Positions 12,215 through 40,239 of a stretch of DNA of 64,000 nucleotides are shown here, piece by piece; the first letter of the stretch is position 1; each line of letters begins with the position of its first letter. The translations under genes and the position numbers were made by a program. A model generated the notes under the pieces. It was not told where the DNA came from. It did no database searches and saw only the letters and a list, made by a program, of their open reading frames with translations. The DNA lies in NCBI GenBank assembly GCA_027574665.1, contig CM050665.1, positions 1,612,001-1,676,000 of the forward strand, read 5' to 3'. The stretch comes from Rhynochetos jubatus. Lineage: Eukaryota > Chordata > Aves > Eurypygiformes > Rhynochetidae.

Positions 12215-13980
12215 AAACGCAGGTTTTACCGAGTGTTTATTTTTCCAATACCACAGGGGACACACACAGGCAGACCCCCCCCCAAGCCCGGGGGGCTCCG
12301 CCGACCAGACCGCTTCAATCCCGACAGCGGCGGCCCCGGAGGAGGCAGAGCCAGACCCCCAGCTCCCTCCCCGTCTTTGGTACGCAGGTTTCACCCCCCC
12401 CGGGGCGCGCGGGCGTCTCGTTCCCGCGACGGAGGCTGCGGGACGCGCTGGTGAACCACCTCGGCGACCAAACTTGCGGCATCCCTCCGGCTCACACCTC
12501 AGAGCGGGACTTGCACGGGCAAAATAAAAAAGTGCATGGTCAAGGGAGGTAGGAGAGAGCTGGAAAAGGGGGAAGGAACACAAAAATAAACCCTCAGCGC
12601 TCGCTACGGCGGCTCAATAAACAGCTGACGCCTCCCGCCGGAAGCCATCCGCTCCCCGTAGGTAACTGCCCCCAAGGGGAAGAGTCTCCGTCTACGGCTG
12701 CCCAAAGATTCCCCCTCCCGCAGCTGCAGCCACGCTCCAGATCAGCCCCGGGGCGGGGGGGGGGAACCAGGGCCCTGGGGCACCCGGCAAACCCCACCAG
12801 CCCCTTCCGGGGGTCTGCACCCCACAGCCCACCCACGCTCCGGAGGGGGGGGTGGCTGTCAGAACCCAGACACCCTCTGAGTGTTGAGCCTCACGTGAGG
12901 CGAGAGAGAAGAGAGTGGCTCTGACTACGGCTGCGGATTCATAACTACCACCACTTTAATGGAATACTGCCGGCGCCTGGAAACCCGAGGGGAGAAAGAA
13001 CCCTTCGTGGTCTATGTACATGACACCCATTTACAGCTGGCCAGTACTGTGTACAACATATAAATACATGGGCAAACAGATGCATAGAGGATACTTACAG
13101 GAGCCAAATAATTCACTTTATACATCCAAGAATGAAAATATATATAAAAAAAAAAAAGGAAAGAACACTGCTTTAACGGTTAATGATCATCTCACAGACG
13201 CCCAGCTCGACTCTGGGTCGGCTGCTGTCGCGTTACGGGTGCCCAGGGCAGCGCACACCACCGAGCTCCCCAGGGACCTCCGTCGCTCTCCGAAAGTCAG
13301 CCAGGAGAACCAGTCCCGGCAGCGGCTCCCAGAGTCCAGCCCGGCGCAGCGCCCGGGCCACGCGCCTTCCCGCACGGCGCTCGCTTGGCACCTGCCCCTC
13401 TTCTCTCTCCTCTTGCATCCTCCGAGCTGGCTCGGTCCAGTCCACGGGCGGTGAAGCTGCCGCCGGCTCCGCAGCCGCCTGCGGAGCGCTTCCCCGGCGC
13501 CAGGCTCTGCCGCAGCGTCCGCGCAGAACCGGCGCCTGCGGAGCGGCTCGTCGCTCCCCCGTTCGGAACAGCGGTACTTCCCACACCAACCCAGCGGAGG
13601 CGGCACACGGGGAGAGTGGAAGACTGTAGGGCCTCACCTAGCGCAGCCCTGAAATAGAAAACACCCTGTTCCAGGTTCCTTTGGATGGGAAGATTTCCTC
13701 GAGGGAGGGCGCAGGGATCGCCGCCGCGGCGGCCTCAGCACCGGAGCACGGCCAGCATCTCCCCGCCAGCACGAAGGATCGCTCCCCGCTGGCGGAGCGG
13801 GACCGCAAGAAAGGGCTTTGCGCTGCAGCTTCTGGCGGGAAGGAGCGTCAACTTTCCTCCCCAAAACAAACTGTAACAGCTTTTCTACTATAAACAGAGT
13901 ATTTTGTGTACAGGCTTCAGGAGCAGTCGTTACCGAAATCCACACCCTGCACGTACCCTCCGTCCCACGGCCGTGATCCA
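12215..13980 (-). other. ASXL1: ASXL1 3' UTR (inferred extent)
   Basis: About 1.75 kb between the ASXL1 stop and the first AATAAA on the minus strand. It contains an AT-rich island at about 12940-13190 that looks UTR-like. The extent is inferred from the single good hexamer. Confidence 0.65.
12236..12241 (-). terminator. ASXL1: Poly(A) signal, ASXL1
   Basis: TTTATT on the plus strand, that is AATAAA on the minus strand, in a locally AT-rich context followed by GC-rich sequence. It is the expected 3' end of ASXL1. Confidence 0.65.
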
Positions 13981-30149
<16,169 letters not shown>

Positions 30150-30324
30150 CCTCCTCCCGCGCGGGGCGGCGGCGCGGCGGGCGCGGACCGTTAGGCGCGC
30201 GGGCGGACGGCGGGCGGCGGGCGGCGGCGGCGGGGGCGGGGCGGGCGCGCGCGGGCGGGCGGCGGGCGCGCGGGGCGGGGCGGGCGGGGCGCGCGAGGCG
30301 GGGGCGGCGGCTGCGGGCGCTACG

Positions 30325-30349
30325 GGAGGCGGCGGCGGCGGCGGCGGCT
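30325..30349. repeat. (GGC)n triplet tract
   Basis: Seven or so GGC triplets in the presumed ASXL1 5' UTR or core promoter. Length is likely variable between individuals. Confidence 0.85.
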
Positions 30350-30526
30350 CGGGCCCGACATAACAACGGGGTCAAAGGGCTGGGAGCGGGGGGGACGGGG
30401 CGGGGCTCGGCGACGGTGGCCGCGGCGGGACACGGCGGGACCCGAGCGCCGCGACCGAAGGGGCGGGGCCAGGCGCGCGAGGCGCGCGGCGGCCCGGGGC
30501 CTCGTTTGAAGGAAAACAAACCGCAA

Positions 30527-30606
30527 GGGCTGCCGGGAGTTGTAGTCCTCGCGGCCGCCCCGCCTCGGCCCCGCCCCCGCCGGCGGACTACGGCTCCCGG
30601 CGGGCA
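30527..30606. promoter_or_regulatory. Divergent pair of ZNF143/THAP11-like elements
   Basis: On the minus strand, 30548-30527 reads GACTACAACTCCCGGCAGCC. On the plus strand, 30586-30606 reads GACTACGGCTCCCGGCGGGC. Both resemble the ACTACAAYTCCCRGMATGC promoter element, point away from each other and are about 37 bases apart. A third half-element (CTCCCGGCATGCC on the minus strand) follows near 30620-30635. Confidence 0.6.
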
Positions 30607-31204
30607 CTGCTCGCGCCGCGCGGCATGCCGGGAGCAGCCCCCGCCCCTTGGCCGCCGCGCTCCTTCCGCCGCGGCACCGCCCGGGCCTGGCAGCGCGGGC
30701 TCCGGCAGCCGGGGGAAGGGGCCCGCGGGCGAGCCCAGGCCCCTGCGAGGAGCGAGAGGAGGGGAGGTGTCGGTCCCCGCCGCGGCCTCTCGCCGCTCCC
30801 CGCTTATTCGCGTTTCAGGACGCGCGTTACGCCCTGAGGCGACTTCTTCCCGCCGAGCCGGCCCGCCGCGGGTAGGGGTCGCTGGTGCTACACATCGCAC
30901 GGACACGGCTCGCTTCGGGCTCCCGGCGCCGCCGCCCTCGGTGCTTCCCTCTAGCGAGAGGCACCGCGGCCTACAAGGACCCGGCCGGCGCTCGCAGCTC
31001 GCGGGGTGCCCCGTGCCAGCCACCCACGGCGCCAGGCAGTTCTGCTCCTCTTGACATTTCACCGCTGACGTTTAGTTTGCCCAGAGCCTGGGGTTTTTGC
31101 AAGAAAAATAACGTGAGGCTTCGTAAAACACGGACTCGCTGAACGGTGCCGTTACGTACGGATCCAGTGAGAAGCAGGCACGCTGGGACCGACCCAGTAC
31201 TGAC

Positions 31205-31210
31205 TTTATT
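31205..31210 (-). terminator. KIF3B: Poly(A) signal, KIF3B
   Basis: AATAAA on the minus strand (TTTATT on plus), close to the upstream edge of the ASXL1 CpG island. Cleavage is expected near 31190, leaving about 0.5-1 kb between the KIF3B 3' end and the ASXL1 promoter. Confidence 0.7.
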
Positions 31211-32970
31211 ACACGTTGTACCTTAGGATCACTTTACAGTCCTAGACGAGAGAGATGATACAAATAAATACAAGCTGTAAAACTATGGACAGGCCTATTG
31301 ACAGGTTATTAGGCTACAGATCACCAAAGAGAAGGTGGAGACGGGTGTATCTCTGAGGAGCTGTGAGTTACAGACCACCGTGCCCGCAGGGAGAGCCTCG
31401 GCACTTCGCTTCGAAAAGAAAGGGGGGACTGAGGCGGTAGTAAGCGCCTGGCCCGCAGAGAACGAACCCCCGCGCGGTGCAGCGCAGACAAGGACCAGTG
31501 TTCTCGCTTCAGCTCCATCTCCGCACCTAACTATGGCTCTTGCAGGTTATCCTTTCCGATTTGTGTTCTGCCACAGACGCAGGCCCACGAGAGTCACACT
31601 GAACCGCTGAAAGCCTGGTGCACGTTAACCATCACACACAAGGAAGAGAGGCCAGAGGCAGGTTGTCTCGCCGACCGGGGGCACGCGTCCCGCGTGCAGC
31701 GAAGGCAGACTTACTACACCTAACAAATGCCGACTGCAAGTCTGGTCTGATCCGTACAACGCAGCAGCGTAGCCCAAAATGCTGTGACAGAGGTATGCGT
31801 TTTAGGAGGTTCCAAGCAGCATGCAAATATTCTTAAAAAGGCGCTAGACCGATGTTAAGGATTTTAAGAAAGTGCTTTGATCGCTATGCTGCGCCGCGTG
31901 GTGCTCGCACCCAGAGCCACGGCGGGCATCTGCTCCACGTCACTTTGTAAAACCAGCTCCCATTGTACAGATCAGAGCAAAGATGAGAAGGATGTTAAAC
32001 ATTCCTATGAAGAGACTGCGAGGGCGCACGGTGTCCGAGGGCCTCTCCCAGGAGCCGGCTGATTTCCTGTCTTTGGCAGGAACCCCTGTGAACCTGCAGG
32101 GAGCCCAGACGGTTCAGATAACACCCAGAGAGGGGCAAACTCGGTAGGAATGTTTCTGAAAAACTTGAACCCGGAGCTCAGTCCGGTTTTGTACAGTTTT
32201 AGACAAGCATCAGTGCCACTGAGTATCTGGGGGAGGGTAAATCCATTGGAATGAGAATCTGAAAGCCCCTGTAACGATCTGAGATGGCCCATGAATACAC
32301 TAACCAAATCTCCAACCCCAGCTCCAATTTAAATACAATGACTACAAATGCAGTTTTAGTCTTTTCCCACCCTACAGAGTTTCTTTCACCTCGCTAATGA
32401 ATTTCTACAGAATTAAAAGCAGAGCCTTTCTGACATATTAACCAGCTAGCTTATCAACACCAACACGAGAACAGTTTGGGTTTGCACTGCAATTTCCGCT
32501 GGACCAATCCTGCCAGGGGAGTTTCCAGCATGTGAGTTTCATACAGAATTCCCTACGGAACAGTAGCGACCGAGGAAGTGTGCGCATGTGCGGACACAGA
32601 TGCGGCTGTGTATGCGTTATTCACACGACACATACGTGTACATGGGTATGTACGTGTACCTGGTTACATACTTAGCTGCTGTTTCAGGTTTTGGAGCCCC
32701 CTCGTTTCAATTCTCTGAGCACTGACACCATACAATCATCATTTAAATGTCCAAGAACAGAAAATTATGTGCTAGCGAGAAAAAGGGAGGAGAGGGAAGA
32801 GAAGGTGACATTATATTATGCAGCAAGAGCCAACTAGAAGGCTCTCTGTACATGAACAGTGCTTTAGAAAACGGAGGTTTATGCCAGGTTTCCATGTTCA
32901 GGTTGAAAGAAATCTGTCAGATGCCTGCTCTTGTGATTACAAGCCAACTCCTCTTCCCTCCACCAAAACT

Positions 32971-33013
32971 AATATATATATATATATGTGCTTAAACGTG
33001 TATATATATATTA
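32971..33013. repeat. TA-rich microsatellite
   Basis: Two (TA)n runs (about 8 and 6 dinucleotides) split by GTGCTTAAACGTG, inside the KIF3B 3' UTR. Confidence 0.9.
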
Positions 33014-34753
33014 ATCTTGTGGCGCAGAAAAGCACTCCACGACTCAGAGCAGCCAAGCGGTTTCACCGTGCCCACCGCACTGGCTCACCGAGGCACGGTG
33101 CCTGCAAGCTGCAGAGGTGAGCTGCGCCGAGCGTCCGGTTCATTCTGCTCACGGGGGTGGGGGGCGGAGAGAATGGAGTTCTCCAGCCTGGGTGAAGTCA
33201 CACAGCGTCTGCTCAACGGGCACACAAGGCAGAGTCCACACATCCCAGCATTTCTGCAACCAGGCAAGTCCTCATACACTCACACAGGACAGTCTGGAGG
33301 AAGTCATCAGGGAGGGAGAGGAAATGGGTGAAAACGCTCGTAGGATGACAGGCAACAGCAGGCAGAAACGTAGCATCCCAAGTCTCGATACACAGTGAAC
33401 TAAAACTTAGGGATGAGCTGTGAGACACTAGACAGGGACGCCTTACTCTGTTGCAGCGTGGCAGTTCGACCTCCCCCTCCCCGGCGCACCAGCCTGCAGC
33501 GTCACACGAACCTGCTTTAGTCACAGGGCAGCTTTGCACAGAGACCGTCAAAAGCAGTTCTTCCTCCCTTGTTTTCAAAGCAAACCCCCTGGAATTAACA
33601 CCAGATTCCATCGCCCAGGCTCGGTTACGTGTGCTTTCACTCCCAGTGGGCTCTGCGTGGGCTGGGAGGTGCAAAGGGAAAGCTTCTAACGTGGAGCAGG
33701 CGAGGCGTAAGAGGTACCGAAGGCTGAACCTCCTCAGACACCAAGGGAAGGGGCTCACAGAGAGAGCACCCTCCACGTTGCGGTGGAGCTCACAGGGGAG
33801 AGGAGAGTTGCCCTGCCAGGAAGGCCGCTGTGAGCCGATGCTACATTGCCCACGGACAGCGGGAGCTGTGAGAGAATGGCCACACGCCACCCCACGGTTG
33901 AGGGACTTGGTATGGACACTGGTTTGAAATGCCAGGGGTGAAGACAGAGGCAAGAGAGGAAGAAAGCTGTGGAGCTGGCAGTGGTACGCAGATGTGTTCT
34001 CTGACAAGGGGGTTCCCACTGGTGGGGCTGTAGGGGGTCAGTTTAGAGAAGCTCTTACTTATGCCTGTAAACAAGGAAAGGACTTCAGTTCCTATTGCTT
34101 CCTTTCTAGAGCACAGCATCATTTTCAAGACCCCCTTTTCACCCTACAGCTCTAAGGGGCGGCGCAGCTGTCTGGTGGTGAGCACCAACCGCCGCCGTCC
34201 TGCCTCTTCAGACTGACTTCTTCACCCCAAACGACGATGCCATGTCTTTCAAGCAGGAAGAAGAAAACCCACGCACGCAGTCAAGTTTGAACAGATCCGC
34301 TGCTTCTGAACTTCACTTGGTTCTCACTACGGAGCTCTGGCGTGATGTTCGGCTGAGATGACTTTCAACTCTGTCTTCTTATTGCCTAACAGCAAAAAAA
34401 ACAAACCCCAAACCCCAGTGCAGCACGAGGGCTAGTGCAGAAGGAGGGACGGTGACGCTGTGAGGTGATGCCCATGCTTCCCATTGCTTCTAAAACAACT
34501 TCACGTACCTCATGCATTTCTGATTTCCTAACTAAAAATCTGTTTCCCACAGAGGCCAAACGCTGAATTGCAAGCACGTATCTTCCTGTGGCTCAGTGCT
34601 CCTGGACGGGCACAAGTCAGTTAAACGGCAAAGAGGGGCCATCCCCAGGGGCGAGGGGCTGGGGTCTGGCAGGGAGTTCTCTCTGCAGGTGTTTACTTGT
34701 CTCTGCTCTCAGAAGGCAAAGGCTGTTCGTGCCCTGGAGAGGAACTGCCGGTT

Positions 34754-34847
34754 TTACTTTGGGACCAGCCCTCGGGACTGTGGGTAGAGCTGAGAACTAT
34801 GGCTGCCTGCTGAGGAGGATCCCCCTGATTTCCTTCCAGTTTTAGGC
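34754..34847 (-). CDS. KIF3B: KIF3B last coding exon (tail)
   Basis: A short exon with no ATG of its own. The acceptor CTTCTTCAG is followed by a split Arg codon and [19 protein letters not shown], then [11 protein letters not shown] and TAA. This matches the Ser-rich, basic KIF3B C-terminus and continues in phase from KKSKP in the exon at 35797-35619. Confidence 0.95.
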
Positions 34848-37800
34848 CTGAAGAAGGAAAAATGAAAACAAATATAAACGAAAAGTCCCAACAATGTCAC
34901 CTGTTACTGATCAAAATCATTCTTCCAAAAGCTGGATTTTTATGCTGGATTTATTCTCTGATCAGTCTCATCTTTCTCTTCTGTTCCATGTTTTCGCAGA
35001 ATCACAGAATGGTTTGGGCTGAAAGGGACCTCAAAGCTCCCCCAGTGCCACCCCTGGCCACGGGCAGGGACACCTTCCACTAGCCCAGGTTGCTCCAAGC
35101 CTCATCCAGCCTGGCCTTGGACACTTCCAGGGATGGGGCATCCACAGCTTCTCTGGGCAACCTGTCCCGGTGCCCCCCACCCTCTGCAGGAAGAATTCCT
35201 TCCTGATGGCCCATCTCCAGCTCCCTCTTTCCGTTTAAACCTGTTACCCCTTGTCCTGTCACTCCCTGCTCTTGGGACCACCCCCCCCCCAGCTTTCTTG
35301 TAGCCCCCCAGGCCCTGGAAGGGGCTCTGAGGTCTCCCTGGAGCCTTCCCTTCTCCAGGCTGAACCCCCCAACCCCCCCAGCCTGTCCCCATGGCAGAGG
35401 GGCTCCAGCCCTCGCAGCATCTCCGTGGCCCCCTCTGGACTCGCTCCAACTGGTCAGTGTCCTTCTGATGCTGGGGGCCTGGCATTCCTTTCTCTCTCTC
35501 TCTCTGCTTTAAGCTCACCTTACCTTTACTGAGAGGAAGCGCTGACACTTGTGCTGACACAAGCAACTGCACTTGTACCTCTTCTCTTGCCTCGTCTGCT
35601 TACTAAAATGCAACTCACCTGGGTTTGGATTTTTTACTGGACGAGCTCTCAAATGTTGAAGCATCCACCTGTATCTCATCTTCGTCCTGCAGAGCTGCTT
35701 CTAGAGCCGCCTGGACTTTGGGAGCAATGGCTGGACCTTCATAGTCTCTCGTCGTTCGGCTGGGCATGTCAAGTTCCAGTAACACAATATTCTCTGCCTG
35801 AGACAGGAAAAGCAGCATCAAAGCCTGCACGTTTTCATACAAATGGTTTCTCTTCCCTCCAGACGCTTATTCCGAAGAACTTTGTAAATGTATGCAGGAC
35901 ACCATATACACCCCGTTGAGAAGCTAACAATCCTCCGAATGCACCTTCCCCTGGTCAGGAGGGTGAACACATGGAGGTTGTGAGCACATCTGGGCTTACC
36001 CTGTACCGAGCCTCCGGACGAATCATCATGGACGTCCTGGCGTGTTGGCTCAGTGGCCTTTTGTATCCCACAGCAGACACCGGTCTTTTCATCATCTGCT
36101 GGTTGCTAGAGAAACATGGAGACTCAATCACACACCAGAACCCGACTCCTCTTGGAGTTCATGAGCTAAAGCGCCTGCAAATTCCCCCCAGCAATCTCTT
36201 TCAGGAGGGCAGAAACTACCTCGGCTGCACTCGCAGAACAGCTCTCTCCAGTCAGAGATGAAGACAGCCACCCTGTGTCATCTCTTCCCTGCACAAAGGG
36301 CGGGATTCCTACGGATCTGTCCTACACCGCCCGCAACGCGCTCGGCTGCGCCCAGCTCTGGATTTCCTGAGGCCAACTTTCTGGGCAGAGTCAGGATCTA
36401 GCCACAGCTCTCATAATAATGACGAGAGCGAGAGCTTTCCTATCTCAACCAGGAGAGAAGGATGATAGGAATTTACTGCTATCTAATGGTGAATGCACTA
36501 TTACGTATATTTTGCGTCTAATTATTGGGCTCATCTAGAAGAAAAGTCCTAAACTTCCAAGAATTTTCCTAACTGCACATTCCTATTTTATTTGACCTAC
36601 TAAGAGGAACAAAACTGTCTATTTTACTGTGCAGCAAGAAGCTACGAACTCTGGGGGGCCAGTTTAACTCCACACTCCAGTCCCTCTTGGGGTATCTTGT
36701 TCTTGACAACTAGAGGGCTTGCTGTGCCCTGTAATCCCATCCCAAGAAAAGATGAGGAGCACACTCACTCCAGGCGGGTTATGGGATGCAGTTTCCACTG
36801 GTCTTCCTCTTCATCAAAGAACGATCTGTTCATGATCTTATTCTTTTCTTCCAAGGGAATAAAATTTTCAATGATCAGGTGCCTACGTGCCACCACAAAA
36901 CCGGGAAATACACAACAAACATCATTAGCAGATGCCTTCCTCCACTGCTCCTCTCCCACCGACTCAATACAGCCCGGGAAAAGGAGGAATGCTTTCGTTT
37001 TCTCGTATTTAAATCTTGTTCCACAAGCACGTGCAACGCAGCCCCTCCGCTCCCCACCCAAAGAAACCAGGTCCGTTACAGTTAATAGCCGGCAACGGAG
37101 GGACGGGACTCACTTCAGCTTTAGTTCCCTGGTAAGTTCATTCTGGGTCTGTTCCAGCTCCTGGCGCTCCTTGATGTGCTCTTCTTGGAGGTCGTGGATC
37201 TCTGCCTTCACGGCTTGCAGCTTGGAAAACAACTGGTGCAGACAAGAGCCAAAGTCACAGCCTGCCAACGTTCCTCTGGCTTTCACACACGAGTTGATTT
37301 TATTCCTCACCCCCCAGACACGGAATCATCTCCCTCCTACCTTTTTGAGTTTCTTGGTCTTTATGTCCACCTCTTGCTGAAGAGAACTATAGGTCTCCTT
37401 CAGCTCTAGCGTTTCCTCGTCCCGGCTTTCCATCTGTTGCTGGATCTCTCGCTCCCGACGTTTCTGAAGAAGGTGACAGACGCTACTGAAGACCACAGTC
37501 GCATTGTCACCCCCAGGCTGACGTACACGGAACCAACGCTTGGGATGTTTTTACTTCCCTGGGTTCCAGGGCTTTCATTTCAGCTTCCAGTTCTCTCTCT
37601 CTCTTGCCTTAAAATACCAGAAGCGGTAACTCCTCTCTGTCTTTATTTTGCTACTAAAATCAGTGAGAATAAGTGCCCAACCTTCAGTTAAAGGAAGCAA
37701 ATGTCATGTTTAGGTTCTTTTAGTTTTTCCTTTTTACCAACTGGTACGTGCCACCGCACTTAAACGTGCACCAACAGAAAGTGCACAACAGCAGACAAAC

Positions 37801-40183
37801 TTTTAGGACGTAGTAAACATCCCTCCCTCGAGCTGAACTGTCCCACTCTGGTCTCCCAACTGTTTCTTCACTTACAGGTCGCTCCAATCAAGACAGGACA
37901 TGAATGTTGAATGTGAAAAGCTGGAAGAAAACTATTGCAAACTTTTACATGTTTCATACAGTGACAAACAGGACACAAGCCCTTCCCCCTTCTTTTAAGA
38001 TTAAACCAATTCTGGGGTTAACCCTGGGAAAACTTCCTTACAGTTTCTCCTGACACAATGTTTTATGGAAGTTCTGCAGCGAAGCTTTTTATACAGAACA
38101 ACAGGTGTTCTTCCTCATACCTGTTCTGCAATTTCCTGTCGTTTCTGTTCCAGGATTTTCTGCTGTTCATTTGTGTGATCCACAATATTCTTCCCTCCCA
38201 CCAGAAGCTTGCTTTCCATTGCCTGAAAGGAAAAAGCAAGGTGGTAAGTTCCCCTCGGTGCCCACAGAACGTCACTTCCTCTCCTACTGATACAACCTCT
38301 TCAGGGCAGCTCCCTTACTTAACCTTCTCTTTCAGGTCAGCTGCTCCAAGAATCACTATTTCTTACAATTCCCGGGTGGGATTAATGAAACAGTAACTAG
38401 CTCAGAACCAGGCATCATGGCTGCAAGGTGTGGCGAAGCTGAAGAAGCAGGCGTGCCCTCCTGTACAAGAGCTGTTAATGAGCCGTGACCGAATGAAGCA
38501 TCTTTTGTGCCACAGCTTGTGGCAAGATGTATCATCACATTTTATGGTGCTGACTGCTTCAGATCCTAGAGATCGGCACGTAAGAACAATCAAACAACTC
38601 GTGAATATGGAAATATGTAATTAATGGTGGAAATTTCAACTGCTGTCTAGAAACAGTTGATTTTTTAAATCTTCCAATCTAAACGCAAATCACTACCCTG
38701 GAAACTCCTTGTGAATTATCTTTCCAAACTGGGAAACCCTCTATTTTCCCCACAGCCTAAATAAACTGCTTTCCAAAAGCATGAAAAGGAAGAAATCTAC
38801 CTTGATTTTAGCGCTCAGCATTTCCGTTGCTTCCTTCTCTCGCCTCAGGTCTTCCATTTTCTTCTCCTTCTCTTTCAGCAGTCTCATCTTCTCTTCTGCT
38901 ACCAAGCTGTGGTCCTCAACTATAGCCTTCTTCTCGATCTCCAGCTTTTCTTGTTGCTCCCTCCAATAGTCATCTTTGTCATCTCCTTCATCCTCGCCCT
39001 CTTCAGTGTCCTCCTCCTCTTCCCCGCCATCTCTCCTCCTTTCCCTCCTCCTCCTTCTGCCAATAGACCGTTTTTCCAACTGCGCCTTGAGCCGAGCAAT
39101 CTCCTCCTGGAATTCTCGGAGCAGAGCATCCTTAGGATCCTCATTCACTCGCGGCTTGTTCTTGATGTTTTTGGCACGATTGGCGTATCTCAGTGTTGTC
39201 AGAGTCTCCTCTACGTTGTAAGAGGCAGGGCCTATATTGGCCACCATCACGGTTTTGGCATTGCCACCTAACGAGTCCTGAAGTAACCTGGTCAGCTTCG
39301 AGTCCCGGTATGGAATGTGCGTGCTTTTGCCATCGACTAGGGCAGAGATGACGTTGCCCAAGGCTGAAAGAGAGAGGTTGATTTTAGTAGCTTCCTTTAA
39401 CCTTTCCCCCTGCGCTCCCGTCTTGGCTTGCCGCTCGCTGCCCGCGAGGTCTACCAGGTTGAGTTTCCCAACGCGGATGTGATTCTCTCCATCAAGCCCT
39501 AACTCGCTGCATTCGATAGTGATCACGAAGATGGCGTGAGACCGAGAGCTGTGTTCGTTCATGTTGGTGGCGCCAACGGAGCGATTCTGGTTTCCCACGT
39601 TCATGACGTGCTCGATCTCTTTGACGCTTTTTGTAACGAAGGAGGACAAATCCTTAACGTAGACACCCGTGTCTGGCCTCTCCTTTAGCTCCAGCCGCTT
39701 GGACTGATCCTTCGATAGCAAGTCTCTGATTTCTTCTTGGTAGATTTCCAGATAAGAAGCTCTAACTAGGTATTGCTGATTTTGAGATCTAGAGATGTGG
39801 GTGAAGATGTGATCGAACGAATTGGGGATGACCCCTCTTTTTTCAGGATCCCCACGCACCCCTTCCATCGTATACGTTTTCCCTGTCCCAGTCTGCCCAT
39901 AGGCAAAGATCGTCCCGTTAAAGCCTTGCAGAACAGAGTCCACGAGAGGCCTGAAGGTCTCATCGTAGAGTTCAACCTGTTTGGAATTCCAGTCATACAC
40001 AGCATCGAAGGTGAACGTTTTGGGCAGTTCGTGAGCTGTTCCCCGCGGGTTCTTCACCGACACCTGCCCTAACTTGACATCCACGTTAACGACCTTTTCG
40101 TAGGAAGCTGTCTTCTCTTTGCCGTTCATCGGCCGGCATCGCACCACCACGCGAACAGACTCGGAGCTCTTCAGCTTCGACAT
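34754..40183 (-). CDS. KIF3B: KIF3B, kinesin-II motor subunit
   Basis: Eight coding exons in transcript order: 40183-38801, 38222-38121, 37463-37341, 37232-37114, 36882-36769, 36105-36000, 35797-35619, 34847-34754. The sum is 2220 bases (739 aa; human 747) with all phases consistent. KIF3B pairs with KIF3A and KAP3 to form heterotrimeric kinesin-2, the plus-end motor of intraflagellar transport. Motor domain about 8-345: P-loop GQTGTGKT (96-103), switch [12 protein letters not shown] (209-219), switch II DLAGSE (245-250), neck after [21 protein letters not shown] charged basic-then-acidic hinge ([28 protein letters not shown], about 376-405) precedes the coiled-coil stalk, and a globular tail ends SRGLVPK. 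No key motor residue is missing. Confidence 0.98.
34996..35485 (-). mobile_element. CR1 LINE 3' fragment, about 490 bp
   Basis: Starts AGAATCACAGAATGGTTTGG (the reversed tail) and runs through GCAGGAAGAATTCCTTCCTG and CCATGGCAGAGGGGCTCCAG. It fills most of the 771-base last intron of KIF3B, in the gene's sense direction. Confidence 0.93.
35619..38222 (-). CDS. KIF3B: KIF3B stalk and tail exons
   Basis: Six exons: 38222-38121 ([20 protein letters not shown]), 37463-37341 ([20 protein letters not shown]), 37232-37114 ([20 protein letters not shown]), 36882-36769 ([20 protein letters not shown]), 36105-36000 ([20 protein letters not shown]) and 35797-35619 ([20 protein letters not shown]). The first three are heptad-rich coiled coil for pairing with KIF3A; the last three form the tail that binds KAP3 in the family. 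Confidence 0.96.
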
Positions 40184-40239
40184 GACAGCAGGGCTGCAGC
40201 TGGCGCGATCCGATCGCTGGATGACCCCGTGCTACAAAC
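38801..40239 (-). CDS. KIF3B: KIF3B exon 2: start codon and whole motor domain
   Basis: The exon begins at 40239 after GTTTTAG, has 56 untranslated bases, then ATG at 40183 ([18 protein letters not shown]). It carries 461 codons, so the full motor, the neck and the first part of the stalk are on one exon. It ends KIK at a GTAGAT donor. The charged [23 protein letters not shown] hinge lies near its 3' end. Confidence 0.97.

Larger units (their letters stand above)
31190..34753 (-). other. KIF3B: KIF3B 3' UTR (inferred extent)
   Basis: About 3.55 kb from the stop codon to just past the first AATAAA on the minus strand. The human gene also has a 3' UTR of a few kilobases. It is more AT-rich than its surroundings and contains a TA-rich microsatellite. 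No open frame of note. Confidence 0.7.

Noticed and set aside
10301..12552. Long plus-strand open frames (387 and 485 codons) across the minisatellite
   Set aside because: They arise from a stop-poor tandem repeat; other frames and the opposite strand are open too, there is no known domain, and the unit length is not consistently a multiple of three.
12585..12621. Two plus-strand AATAAA hexamers as the NOL4L 3' end
   Set aside because: They lie inside the ASXL1 3' UTR on the opposite strand and beyond the minisatellite, and better-placed signals exist at 9301 and 9723.
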